From: Micromussa lordhowensis
Lineage: Eukaryota; Cnidaria; Anthozoa; Scleractinia; Lobophylliidae
Length of the DNA stretch: 64,000 nucleotides
Direction: 5' to 3'
Assembly: GCA_964020085.1 (NCBI GenBank)
Contig: OZ026606.1
Location: forward strand, 25,205,193-25,269,192
Shown here: positions 1 through 14,374 of the stretch, in pieces
Layout of the letters: every line of letters begins with the position of its first letter
Numbering within the stretch: position 1 is the stretch's first letter
Translations under genes and position numbers: made by a program
The notes under the pieces: model-generated
Seen by the model: only the letters and a program-made list of their open reading frames with translations
Database searches by the model: none
Told to the model about the DNA's origin: nothing

Positions 1-857
1 TCCCAATGGCTGAATAGCGGTGTTCACCTATGCGTTGATGTAAGTGTCGGGCAGTGTACCCGACATAATTTGCATCGCACAAATTACATTGAAATAAGAA
101 CACAACGCATTGAGTGTTAAAGATCGGGGCTTGTTTTCCTTGACACTCAGAGTTTGCAACAGTTTTTTGTTTGTAAAGTTGGGCTTAACGTTAACATCAA
201 TCTTGGCTCCCAGAGAATAGATATCCCTGCGCACGCGATCGGCAGATCGCTGATCTTTAAAAGGAAATACTATGCAAACAAATGGGTCTGCTGAAGGCAA
301 CGGGTGTATTTCTTTATCTGGTTCCTGGCTGAACTTATTCATGCTGGAATCAACCAATCGTTTCGGATAGTGCAGCTTTGAAAACATGGTGCATAACTTG
401 TTGCATTCTTTTGCAAATCCTTCTTTGGTGGAGGATAGACGGTACGCACGGTTAACCATCGTGTTGACCAGGCCTTTCTTGTATCTGCTGTCGACATGGC
501 TTTGGAAGTGAAGTTGAAGTCCTGTGTCGGTTGGTTTTCTATAGACTTCTGTCGTCAGAGTGTCATCACATCTTGTCAAAACTGTATCGAGGAACGGAAT
601 AGAGCCGTCATGTTCAAGTTCCATAGTAAAAGACAAGCTCGGGTGCACATTGTTGAGGACTTGAAGGAAATCTGTCGCTGATTCAGTGTTGGGCATTGAG
701 ACTAAAGTGTTATCAACATATCTTCCATAAAACGACGGAATCATGCTCATTTGTTCCAGTTGGTTTTCTATATGACACATGAAAACGTTTGCCAATAGTG
801 GCCCCAGCGGTGAGCCCATTGCTACACCGTCCGTTTGTTCATACAATTCATACAATT
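1..857 (-). mobile_element. Penelope-like retroelement fragment (RT C-terminal half), cut by window edge
   Basis: On the minus strand the sequence encodes the second half of a Penelope-like (PLE) reverse transcriptase, with the motif GVAMGSPLGPLLANVF and the catalytic box, here YVDNT instead of YVDDT. This is followed by the typical FLDTVLTR and YRKPTDTG blocks. The GIY-YIG endonuclease region begins in a different frame near position 60 (residues CDANYVGYTARH) and runs off the left window edge. The fragment is 5'-truncated at about 857 and abuts a plus-strand copy. Position 1 is complementary to about 2361, so 1-857 and about 1510-2361 are long, closely similar inverted arms. The Asp-to-Asn change and the frameshift before the endonuclease make this copy inactive. 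Confidence 0.85.
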
Positions 858-2740
858 CCATCATTATTATCTCCAAACCAGACAAAGGCTCTGGTGTTGT
901 CGTGATGGACAGAGATCAGTATCTTCGTCTACTAAGTGAGGCTTCGATCAACGAGCCTACCAAGTTTACACATATTGATCAACACCGTCAAAAAAAACAG
1001 AGGAAGACCTCCGAAACATTTCCACCGACTCCTAGAGAAAGAAAAACAGCTACATGAGAAGGTACACGAGATTCTTCCAAAAGCCACGGCGGAACAACTT
1101 TGCCCTAAAGGTTCCAGACTTGCACACCGGTATGGCCTTCCCAAAACACACAAAGAAAAACTGTGCATGAGACCCATCCTATCAGCCTCTGGCACTTCAG
1201 TACAACTACCCGCTGGCGAAATGGCTGGATGAAAAATTAAAGCCGTTATCAACCAACAAATATTGTATTAACGATATTTTAGACTTTATCGACGAGATTA
1301 AACACACTAGTATCGAAGCTAATCATATCGTTGAGTCCTATGATGCGTCCGCATTATTCACCAATGTTCCTTTAAAAGAAACCATTGACATTCTCGTCGA
1401 CAAAGCGTTTGAGGATGACTGGTTTAATAAGACGCATGGCATGCAACTTCAAAAGCATCAACTGACGGATCTATTAGAAATCGCTACTACGAACCAGCTA
1501 TTTCAATTAAACGGCGAATTGTATGAAAAAACGGACGCTGTAGCAATGGGCTCACCCCTGGGGCCACTATTGGAAAACGTTTTCATGTGTCATATAGCAA
1601 AACCAACTGGAACAAATAAGCATGATTCCGTCGTTTTATCGAAGATATGTTGATGACACTTCAGTCTCAATGCCCAACACTGAATCAGCGACAGATTTCC
1701 TTCACGTCCTCAACAATGTGCACCCGAGCTTGTCTTTTACTATGGAACTTGAACATGACGGCTCTATTCCGTTCCTCGATACAGTTTTGACAAGATGTGA
1801 TGACACTCTGACGACAGAAGTCTACAGAAAACCAACCGACACAGGACTTCAACTTCACTTCCAAAGCCATGTCGACAGCAGATACAAGAAAGGCCTAATC
1901 AACACGATGGTTAACCGTGCGTACCGTCTATCCTCCACCAAAGAAGGATTTGCAAAAGAATGCAACAAGTTACGCACCATGTTTTCAAAGCTGCACTATC
2001 CGAAACGATTGGTTGATTCCAGCCTAAATACGTTCAGCCAGGAATCAGATAAAGAAATACGCCCGTTGCCTTCAGCAGACCCATTTGTTTGCATAGTATT
2101 GCCTTTTAAAGATCAGCGATCTGCCGATCCCGTGCGCAGGAATATCTATTCTCTAGGAGCCAAGATCGATGTTAACGTTAAGCCCATCTTTACAAGCAAA
2201 AAACTGCTGGAAACCATGAGTGTCAAGGAAAACAAGCCCCGATCGTTAGCACTCAATGCGTTGTGTTCTTATTTCAATGTGATTTGTGCGATGCAAATTA
2301 TGTCGGTTACACTGCCCGACACATCAACGCATAGGTGAACACCGCTATTCAGCCATTGGGAAACACCTTGAAACACAGCATGGCAACAACAGACGAAAGA
2401 TTGACTACCTTTTCAAAGTTCTGAGGAAATGTAAGAGCAAGTTTGATTGTTTGGTCTACGAGATGTTGTACATAATGGACATCAAGCCTTCTCTTAACAC
2501 ACAAGCCGACTCCATTCGCGCCAAACTGTTTACGTGACACTTTTTTACATTTTTATTATTATTGCTATTTTTTTCTTTCTGTGTTTCTTATAGCCATAGG
2601 ACCCGCAAGCATTTTATGTATTTTTTTTCAAATATTATTATTCACTTCACACTCTTCACTTTTTAACTTGATAATGGCGTAACGTAGCGCCGAAACGTCG
2701 TTCACTTTTATAAATGTGTTCTAAAAATCTTTTAGCGTTT
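858..2740 (+). mobile_element. Penelope-like retroelement, 5'-truncated and frameshifted (RT plus GIY-YIG)
   Basis: Plus-strand PLE copy read through several frames. 862-990 gives IIIISKPDKGSGVVVMDR, the conserved start of PLE reverse transcriptase. 1000-1232 gives the YGLPKTHKE block in another frame. 1200-1620 gives SYDASALFTNVPLKET and AVAMGSPLGPLL. 1622-2338 gives RRYVDDT (intact catalytic aspartates), FLDTVLTR and YRKPTDTG. 2310-2537 gives the C-terminal GIY-YIG part (QRIGEHRYSAIGKHLETQHG) in yet another frame, ending at a stop near 2537. At least four frameshifts make it a pseudogene. Its 3' untranslated part (2540-2740) is T-rich and contains a hammerhead-like motif. The family assignment comes from the RT motif order and the C-terminal GIY-YIG domain. 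Confidence 0.85.
2668..2698 (+). other. Hammerhead-ribozyme-like motif at PLE 3' end
   Basis: About 130 bases after the PLE stop, TTGATAAT is followed by a 4-bp stem GGCG/CGCC with an 8-base loop, then GAAACGTC. This is the order of a hammerhead core: a CUGANGA-like box, stem II, GAAA, and the cleavage-site GUC. The first box departs from consensus. Hammerhead motifs are known in Penelope-like elements; calling this one is inference from pattern, and self-cleavage is unproven. Confidence 0.45.
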
Positions 2741-3250
2741 AACTTTTTAATCGATATCAAACTAACTGGTGATTTTACAAATTAGGAATTTTTGAAATTA
2801 AATTTCTACAAGCTTATTTTCAAAAAAAGTGTCAAAAACATCGACATCTTATATTATGCAAAAGCTCGAAAAATTCCACAAATACAAAGCCAACATTATA
2901 GTTAAAGACACTTGACATTTCTCAACAAAGATTTACCGTTCTAAGACAAGAACTAAATGAGGTATTTCGTAAAATTCTACAAGAATTTCAGAATGTCGCT
3001 TATATAGTTTTTCTGAAAACACTTCTCGGCTGCCGGGTCAGTCCTGAGACAATTAACGAAAAATTAAAGTAGATTCAGACTAAACCTATTGAAGAAAGTC
3101 TTTAACAAAAGATAAAATTATTGATGACTTAACATTCGTTCCACAAGATGTTACCCAGTGGATCTTGGTATGTCCTTTGTAATGCCCGGTAAAGTTTCAA
3201 GAGACTGGATGCCCTTTCCACCCTATCGTTTTCTTCTTTCGTACATATAT

Positions 3251-3290
3251 GCACAAGATTGTAATCGTATATACGATTACAATCTTGTGC
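3251..3290. repeat. Perfect 40-bp palindrome (copy A)
   Basis: GCACAAGATTGTAATCGTAT is followed directly by its exact reverse complement, with no spacer. The same palindrome is preserved without a mismatch at 13162-13201 in copy B, although the flanks differ at several positions. Confidence 0.9.
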
Positions 3291-3399
3291 TTATTAACTT
3301 GTGAGCATACTTTAGCCAGTTCCCACCAACCAACCCAAGGTAAGTTAAGTACAGTTAAAGATTCGTTTACGATCATTTAGTATTGCAGACTGAGCGAAA

Positions 3400-3690
3400 G
3401 TGTACAAACACAACAACGAAATAATGTGTTCTTTGGACGTCACAGTCACTAATTACAAATGTGCCACTGAAACAATACACATTTATCTCGACAAGCTGTA
3501 CTCTCTTCCCAAAATATACCTCATTCTGTTTTACAGAATGCGATCAGAGTCTGCCGCTAAGAAGCCGAGCCGTTTTATATCTGATGGACATTATTACGAC
3601 TAGATTGAGGGTGTTGCCATGAGTTCACCTTTACGCCCAGTTTTAGCGGCTAAGTCAGGTAACATTTTCGTGTGCGAATTTGAAGAAATA
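3400..3690 (+). pseudogene. Decayed Penelope-like RT fragment (copy A)
   Basis: Translation in one frame, with one stop at 3601-3603, gives MCSLDVTVTNYKCATETI, LDKLYSLPKIYL, DGHYYD, IEGVAMSSPLRPVLAA and NIFVCEFEE. These match in order the PLE reverse-transcriptase region around GVAMGSPLGPVLANIF. It is a different PLE lineage from the pair at 1-2740, and it is interrupted right after this region by a MITE (3702-4110). No function is retained. Confidence 0.65.
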
Positions 3691-3701
3691 TAGACAATTA
3701 A

Positions 3702-4110
3702 GGCAGGGGTAAACGTGAAGGCTGTTTTGAGGTTGCTTAACACGGCCTTTCTGCCAATATCTCAGTCACGTTTCAAGCGACACTAAATCTCTCTGCTTAT
3801 CTCATTAACCACTGTTTGGCGGTTTTGCGTAAATGTTTGGGTGATTTTTTGGCATTTTGGGAAAGAGATATTTTTTCTCAAAGGATAGGTTAATTTGAGG
3901 AAAATATGAAATGTTGAAGATTTGATGGATTTGGAAAATTGAAATTTGAAGTGAAGAATTAGTAGACGGATACCAAACAGTCCCCTAGCAACCTGGGGCT
4001 CTCTGCTGCGGGGGTCAACTGTCTGGTAGTGTTTCCAACCAATCTCAATCCTAACAATTTCCTTTTTTATATCACTTCAAATTTCACGCCAATTCATGTT
4101 TACCCCCGCC
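3702..4110. mobile_element. piggyBac-like MITE with TTAA target duplication, copy 1
   Basis: A 409-bp insertion bounded by TTAA at 3698-3701 and 4111-4114. The ends are inverted repeats: GGCAGGGGTAAACGTGAAGG on the left, and GGCGGGGGTAAACATGAATT reading inward from the right. The paralogous copy B has the uninterrupted site CAATTAACAGCAG (about 13605-13617), so the element, its boundaries and the TTAA duplication are shown directly. There is no coding capacity. TTAA duplications are typical of piggyBac-type transposition, which is inferred. Confidence 0.9.
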
Positions 4111-4182
4111 TTAACAGCAGCCGATTCTGTCCTTCATGATACAGACATATTGAAAGAGCCTAACAATAACCAAAAAGGGGAA

Positions 4183-4219
<37 letters not shown>

Positions 4220-4227
4220 TATTACAA

Positions 4228-4419
4228 GATAATTTGGTTTTATCAACTGGGTTGATAATGTGAATTGGCCACCGTAAAGAGATTCGGAAGCTCACGTTTC
4301 GAGCGTTAGCCCTTCTTCATTCACTCCGACGAAGGGCTAACGCTCGAAACGTCAGCTTCCAAATCTCTTTACGGTGGCCAATTCACATTATCAACCCAGT
4401 TGATAAAACCAAATTATCT
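4228..4419. repeat. Inverted repeat carrying two opposed hammerhead-like motifs (copy A)
   Basis: Arms of about 90 bp starting at AGATAATTTGGTTTTATC are inverted around a short centre near 4320. Each arm ends internally in a hammerhead-like core. On the plus strand (4326-4353) it reads CCGACGAA, stem GGGC/GCTC with loop TAAC, then GAAACGTC. On the minus strand (4293-4318) the same core has changes in the first box and ends GAAACGTG. The outer arm contains CCACCGTAAAGAGATT. The pattern resembles paired PLE termini; ribozyme activity is inference. Confidence 0.6.
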
Positions 4420-4830
4420 AACAATAACCATGTTCGACAACAAAGACACTGCTAATGGATCCTGACGAGTTTTTACAGCATAATAGCGACACAATAACAT
4501 CAAATCATAGTCAGTAACTATGCTCAAATTCACTTTTTAACAAGACAATAAGATTTCTTTTTTAGACATCTTCTCAAACGCTGCCCCGCAGCACTTTCGT
4601 GACATCCGTTTACCGGAGTAACGCATTCACAGTGGGAGACATTGGTGTTTGCAGTATTGGACAATTTCGGTAATTTTTTAAAATCTCGAATATTGCGGTA
4701 TTGCGATATTCTCCGAACCTGCGGGATGCTGTTTATACGCATCTTAGACGAAATTCTTCGAGTCTTTTACAATTTCCGATTGTTTCGGATACAGGCTGAC
4801 ACAGGACCTGACACAATTATTGGGTGAGGT

Positions 4831-4912
4831 TTTTGTGATGTCCAGAATAATCAAGGTCGAGATAGGGGTTATAACCCTTACCGAGACCTTGATTATTCTG
4901 GATATCACAAAA
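4831..4912. repeat. Hairpin with ~30-bp arms (copy A)
   Basis: TTTTGTGATGTCCAGAATAA and what follows pairs with its reverse complement ending at 4912 around the central GGGGTTATAACCCTTACC. The same hairpin is at 14293-14374 in copy B, where it has some changes. Possibly an old MITE or a structural terminus inside the repeat. Confidence 0.7.
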
Positions 4913-6398
4913 TCCGAATATAATAATTTTTTTTCTCCAGCTTCTAAGCGGTTCGGAATCCTAAATCCTTGAATCTGATTGGCTAGTCGCGCGCGCTCCA
5001 GCGGTTCTGATTTTCCCATTACGGACTGCGCGTAATAAATTGGCTCCTAAAAGTTAACGCTAATCGTCAATCGTTTGCCTATTTGACACTTCCATCAACG
5101 ATTAATCAACCCAAAGTTTATCTTTATTCACTTGTAAATGGCAAGGAAAGTCACTGTAACTAAATTCAGTTGAGTGATTTGAAGTTGTGAGAGTTTGTTT
5201 GGCTGTTTGAAATGGCGCGTAATCCTGTGTTTCTCTCGGCATAAAATTTTGATTAAAAAATGGGTCAATTTCAATCGAGTTTACCTCTCTGATTGTTGCT
5301 GTATTTATGGAATACACTTAATTGTCTCGCTTTCTGCTACTCAATTTACGGTAGAAAAGTCTGATTTCGAGCGATTCGCAACGACTGACAGAAATTGTTT
5401 TGGTACTATACAATTCAAGCTTTGCACGAAAAACAATTCTGTACAACTAACTGGTGAAAACTATCGCAAGAAAAAAAGTGTAGATGTCGGGTTGACAAGG
5501 AAGAAAAACGGCCCATTCAAATTCAGGGAGTGTAGTTTTAACCCTAGGGGGTCCCCTAAGAGGTACCAAGATTCTGTTTTGTGGGCGCGGATTAGTCTCC
5601 AGTCATATTTTTTCTTCACAATAACTTAAAAGACACAGCAATAGCTCCCGCTGTGAACCTTCTGAGGCTGAACACTTTGAGGGGTACTAAAACCGGCGCT
5701 TTTTTGACCCCTAAAAGGTGCGACGAGCAACCCCTTCCTTTTTGTAAGAGAGTTTCCACCCCCCCCCCCCCCGGAATTTTAAACTTAAAATGATTGAAAC
5801 CTAAGCGACCCTGAAATTCTAACATGGAAAGATAAAAAAGGCCAAGCAAAACAGGTAGGAACATAGAGTGTTCATTGTAATTTCTATGGTGCTAGAATGT
5901 GCTTGAATATGAGCATGAATTATTTTACTTCTTATGGCCGCACGAAGGAAATTTTTAATTATTTCACTGTCGTTGTGTACTATGCCTTAGTAACCCGTTA
6001 TACATGTAAACAGAGTTGTGGTTTCAGTATGGCATCGAGGTTCGACTCGGTATTTGTGGTATTGTGGTACTTGTCAATTTTGCGATATTTGCTAAGAATT
6101 TTTTTCGGTATTGTGATGTTCAATAACATTCAACGTCCCCCTTTTCACAGGCCAGACCTCTACGGTTGTACAGCTCGTATTGTAAAATAAATACCCTCAA
6201 GGTATTATCTCGCTCAAAGTTAACGACGTTTTGATCAGGAACCAAAACAGCCAAAACAGCTTACAGTTCCCAAAAATGTATCATTCTATTACAAAATCAC
6301 AACCGTGAAGGAGGTTTGGATATCCGATCTTAATTAGCATAGATTTTGACGATTTTACCCTCTCCGTTTTCTCCTTAGTTTTTGTTCCGATTGAGAAG
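4913..6398. other. Repeat-derived, no gene recognised
   Basis: The remainder of direct-repeat copy A plus about 100 bases. It holds short open frames only, a run of 13 C near 5760, and no motif or splice pattern that supports a gene. Confidence 0.6.
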
Positions 6399-6544
6399 AT
6401 ATATCAAACACTCGAGAAAGTGTTTCATCGGCTATCCAAACACCTCGAATTTCGTCAAAAATACTCCGCTGAGCGTCGTATTTTCAACTCTCTTCTCGGT
6501 GTTTGGATATCCCGATGAAACACTGTCGCTCGTGTTTGATATAT
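6399..6544. mobile_element. Foldback MITE-like inverted repeat
   Basis: ATATATCAAACACTCGAG and AAAGTGTTTCATCGG..ATCCAAACACC are mirrored by GGTGTTTGGATATCCCGATG and GTGTTTGATATAT, with a ~60-base centre. The arms are imperfect. No target duplication is clear. No coding capacity. Confidence 0.55.
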
Positions 6545-6909
6545 TATTTGAAAGCTGTTTATCTCGCGATGGCAAGTTCTAATGAAATTTTCAATAAAAG
6601 GGAATTCTCTTCCATTTGGAAGCAAATATTGCCTCGATACTTTTCAAACAACTATACAAGTTAGCGGCTCTGAAGTAATTCAGTGTGTGAGCATTTTCAA
6701 AATTAACCACTGTAAAATTGTCTCACTGATTTTGCATCCAAAAATACAATAAAAACTGGCCTTTCCAAAACATGGCGGGACAAATTTAGAATTTCACACG
6801 AATGGTTCCCTGTTTCCCGCCTGGCACCCCTCGTTCACCAGGAGCAACTGAGAATGTTGGAAGCTGGCACTGTTCAGTTTATAAGTTAAATTACTTTCAT
6901 CGGATCGTT

Positions 6910-6915
6910 TTTATT
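6910..6915 (-). terminator. Candidate polyadenylation signal of the GH9 gene
   Basis: AATAAA on the minus strand, about 100 bases downstream of the cellulase stop codon. Confidence 0.45.
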
Positions 6916-7013
6916 TCCACTTAAAGTTGACTACAGAGTGTTGTACGTAGAGTGAATAAACTTTCTTCGACTAAAACAACTCTACAAAGTAACCCGGTTA
7001 TTTGGGAATCCTC

Positions 7014-10976
<3,963 letters not shown>

Positions 10977-11012
10977 GCCACGAACGTACAACACTGGGGG
11001 AAAAAAATACAA

Positions 11013-12664
11013 GAACTGGTATCACAAACTAGAATATGAGAGTCCACCGACCTTTGATAATCTTTATCGTAACGTAAGACGGAACCACTATTTAAAATCA
11101 TTGTTTTTTTTTTCTATTTTAACAATCATTTCATAAATCGTTGTTAAATGTTTCTGTCGTTAAAAGCAACATGAAATCTGATCAAATTTGTGCCGTATCT
11201 CGAATTGCAGCTGTTTTTAGATGCTTTCGGGTCATTTTTCAATCTTTTTTCATGTTAATGCAAGGGGTCTGTTGTAAAGGCTGGATCAGAGTGATATCTA
11301 CAAGATGGTACTCTGGGTCAGCCACAAAGATTTGTCCACAGGATAGCAAGAAGTCAATGTAAACATTGAAATTCGTCCTGTATTAATATCAGTATAGTGT
11401 TGTACTTCAATTTTTAAAATACGCAATCTTTCAAGGCATTATTTCTAATGAGACCATCTTAAATCCATTTCCATATACCTAAATAATCACCATTGCACCA
11501 GTAACTCACTGTTTGCTCTAATTTCTTTGACCAGCACAAATCATATCACTTTTTTCCAGCAATAATTGAATATCTCGCGTTGCACTTCTGTTTTACAGGA
11601 CACATAAAAATTGGAAACCCCAGTTATTTAGGTTAAATATATCGTGCAAGGTAAATTAAATGCGAAAAAGATGCATGGAAGCTCCTTCAAAGGCGTCTTT
11701 TGAAAATCCTGTTAGACTGAGCTTCGATAGGGTTAAGTGTGCAAACTGAGACAAACATTTTTCTTCATGAGTCTGATTTGATGGGATTTTAGTACATTTT
11801 GAAACTCACGAAACATTGGAAGCTGCGGAGCTGAAACAGTTTGCACCGATATGAAATTTGCTCGATTTACGATTATTACGAATTCATCCCGAACATTTGT
11901 TAGTTATGTTGCGTTAATAAACCAAATGAGCTACAAAGCTATGTCCAATTTTTCAATCACATCTTTGCTTAAAGATGAAATTTATTTTGTTATGTGAATA
12001 AAGAAAATCAAAGACAAAATACCTGGCTTAGAAAGTGACTTGGTCGACCAAAAGCGGCTTTCTTCACAGACAAGGAGTGTTGAACCTAATTTAAGAGATA
12101 CAAGTCGTTGTTTAAACAGGCGGCACTGGCTTTGGCTCAGAGAAACAATACGAGTCTCAATAAATGAAAATTGCTGATTGACGCAAAAAGTCGCAGTTTT
12201 GTCAAGAAACCTCTTGTTTGTTCTGCTGTGTAAAGGAAGTCTGAAGCTGGCCAGTAACAAACGTTTTCATTATTTTTTGAGCTTTCGTTTTCTTATGACT
12301 TACGTCAGTAGAGAAAAATACAGTAATGAGATGTTGTCTCGTCGAGTAGTGTCGGTTACACTCACTTGATAACGGCTAGAAAAGAACACAACCAAAACTG
12401 CGAAAACCAAACAAAGTCGGATAGAAAAAAAAGCATACATTGTTATCTTGTCTCGCCAATTTTTCCGCCTACACTGATTGCCAGTACTGCTGAATTTTAA
12501 AACACACATCAATCTCTCTGCTATCAGTAATATATTGCTGCTTTTTAAATTACATAGATGATGGTCTTTCTTTGCAAACAAGCGTCCCATGTCTTAGAAG
12601 ATGCTAATTAGCTTTTTGATTTAAAGCTCCAAGTATGCAACAACTGCGAACGGAAATGCTTGCT
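11013..12664. other. Intergenic, no gene recognised
   Basis: AT-rich stretch upstream of the GH9 start, presumably holding its 5' untranslated region and promoter. Short open frames only; no homologous protein, RNA gene or clear repeat was recognised. Confidence 0.6.
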
Positions 12665-13161
12665 GATATCAAACTAACTGGCGATTTTACAAATTAGGAA
12701 TTTTTGAAATTAAATTTCTACTAGCTTATTTTCAAAAAAGTGTCAAAAACATCGACATTTTATGCTATACAAAAGCTCGAAAAATTCCACAAATACAAAA
12801 CAAACATTATAATTCAAGACACTTGATATTTCCAAACAAAGATTTACCATTCTAAGACAAGAACTAAATAAGATATTTCGTAGAATTCTACAAGAATTTC
12901 AGAATGCCGCTTAAATAGTTTTTTTGAAAACACTTCTCGGCTGCCGGGTCAGTCCTGAGACAATTAACGAAAAATTAAAGTAGATTCAGACTAAACCTAT
13001 AGAAGATAGTCTTTCACAAAAGGTAAAATTATTGATGACTTAACATTCGTTCCACAAGATGTTACCCAGTGGATCTTGGTATGTCCTTTGTATGGCCCGG
13101 TAAAGTTTCAAGAGACTGGATGCCCTTTCCACCCTATCGTTTCCTTCTTTCGCACATATAT

Positions 13162-13201
13162 GCACAAGATTGTAATCGTATATACGATTACAATCTTGTG
13201 C
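13162..13201. repeat. Perfect 40-bp palindrome (copy B)
   Basis: Identical to the palindrome at 3251-3290; both halves match exactly. Confidence 0.9.
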
Positions 13202-13324
13202 TTATTAACTTGAGAGCATACTTTAGCCAGTTCCCACCAACCAACACAAGGTAAGTTAAGTACAGTTAAAGATTCATTTACGATCATTTAGTATTGCAGA
13301 CTGAGCAAAAGTGTACAAACACAA

Positions 13325-13600
13325 CAACGAAATAATGTGTTCTTTGGATGTCACAGTCACTAATTACAAATGTGCCACTGAAACAATATACATTTATCCT
13401 CGACAAGCTGTACTCTCTTCCTAAAATATACCTCATTCAGTTTTACAGAATGCGATCAGAGTCTGCCGCTAAAAAGATCCATTTTATATCTGATGGACAT
13501 TATTACGACCAGATTGAGGGTGTTGCCGTGAATTCACCTTTTCACCCAGTTTTTTGCGGCTAAGTCAGCTAACATTTTCGTGTGCCAAATTGAAGAAATA
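13325..13600 (+). pseudogene. Decayed Penelope-like RT fragment (copy B)
   Basis: Counterpart of 3400-3690. It shows LDKLYSLPKIYL, ISDGHYYDQIEGVA and then a damaged NSPFHPVF where copy A keeps SSPLRPVL. A one-base insertion near 13399 shifts the frame relative to copy A. It is followed directly by the empty TTAA site that copy A has filled. Confidence 0.6.
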
Positions 13601-13680
13601 TACACAATTAACAGCAGCCGATTCTGTCCTTCATGATTCACACATATTGAACAAGCCTAACAATAACCATAAAGGGGGCA

Positions 13681-13717
<37 letters not shown>

Positions 13718-13724
13718 TATTACA

Positions 13725-13919
13725 AGATAATTCGGTTTTATCAACTGGGTTGATAATGTGAATTGGCCACCGTAAAGAGATTCGGAAGCTCACGTTTCGA
13801 GCGTTACCCCTTAGTCATATTCGCTCCGACGAAGGGCTAACGCTCGAAACGTCAGCTTCCGAATCTCTTTACGGTGGCCAATTCACATTATCAACCCAGT
13901 TAATAAAACCAAATTATCT
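13725..13919. repeat. Inverted repeat with hammerhead-like motifs (copy B)
   Basis: Counterpart of 4228-4419. The plus-strand core at 13826-13853 is unchanged (CCGACGAA, GGGC/GCTC stem, GAAACGTC). The opposed left arm has decayed to CGAGCGTTACCCCTTAGTC, which breaks its copy of stem II. Confidence 0.6.
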
Positions 13920-14292
13920 AACAATAACCATGTTCGACTGACAACAAAGACACTGCTAATGGATCCCGATGAGGTTTTTACGGTATAATAGCGACACAAG
14001 ACAATAAGATTCCTTTTTTAGACATCTTCTCAAACGCTGCCCCGCAGCACTTTCGTGACATCCGTTTCCAGGAGTAACGCTTTTACAGTGGGAGACATTG
14101 GTGTTTACTGTATTGGACAATTTTTCTTGCGGTATTTCGGTAATTTTTTAAAATCTCGAATATTGCGGTGTTGCGATATTCTCCGAACCTGCGGGATGCT
14201 GTCTGTAGGCATCTTAGGCGAAATTTTCCGAGTCTTTTCCAATTGTTTCGGATACAGGCTGACACAGGACCTGACACAATTATTGGATGAGG

Positions 14293-14374
14293 TTTTTGTG
14301 ATGTCCAGATAATCAAGGTCGAGATAGGGGTTATAACCCTTACCGAGACCTTGATTATTCTAGACATCACAAAA
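14293..14374. repeat. Hairpin (copy B)
   Basis: Counterpart of 4831-4912 with small differences in the left arm (CCAGATAATC for CCAGAATAATC). Confidence 0.65.

Larger units (their letters stand above)
2753..6293 (+). repeat. 3.5-kb direct repeat, copy A (mosaic of old PLE sequence)
   Basis: From GATATCAAACTAAC at 2753 to TATTACA at 6293 this stretch matches 12665-16032 in the same orientation, with scattered substitutions and indels. It is a mosaic: an AT-rich leader, a 40-bp perfect palindrome (3251-3290), a decayed PLE reverse-transcriptase piece (3400-3690), an inverted pair of hammerhead-like motifs (4228-4419), a hairpin (4831-4912) and about 1.4 kb of unrecognised sequence. Copy A contains a 409-bp TTAA MITE that copy B lacks; copy B contains a 329-bp TIR insertion that copy A lacks. 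No intact coding sequence is seen. It may be a segmental duplication or two insertions of one composite element. Confidence 0.85.

Noticed and set aside
5195..5629. 144-codon open frame in direct-repeat copy A
   Set aside because: Not conserved as an open frame in copy B, no recognisable motif.
10977..11012. Upstream start for the GH9 gene
   Set aside because: Would begin at TTG and push the signal peptide inward; the ATG at 10976 opens directly with a hydrophobic signal sequence.
12300..12590. Minus-strand 96-codon frame
   Set aside because: No motif, no splice context, in AT-rich intergenic sequence.
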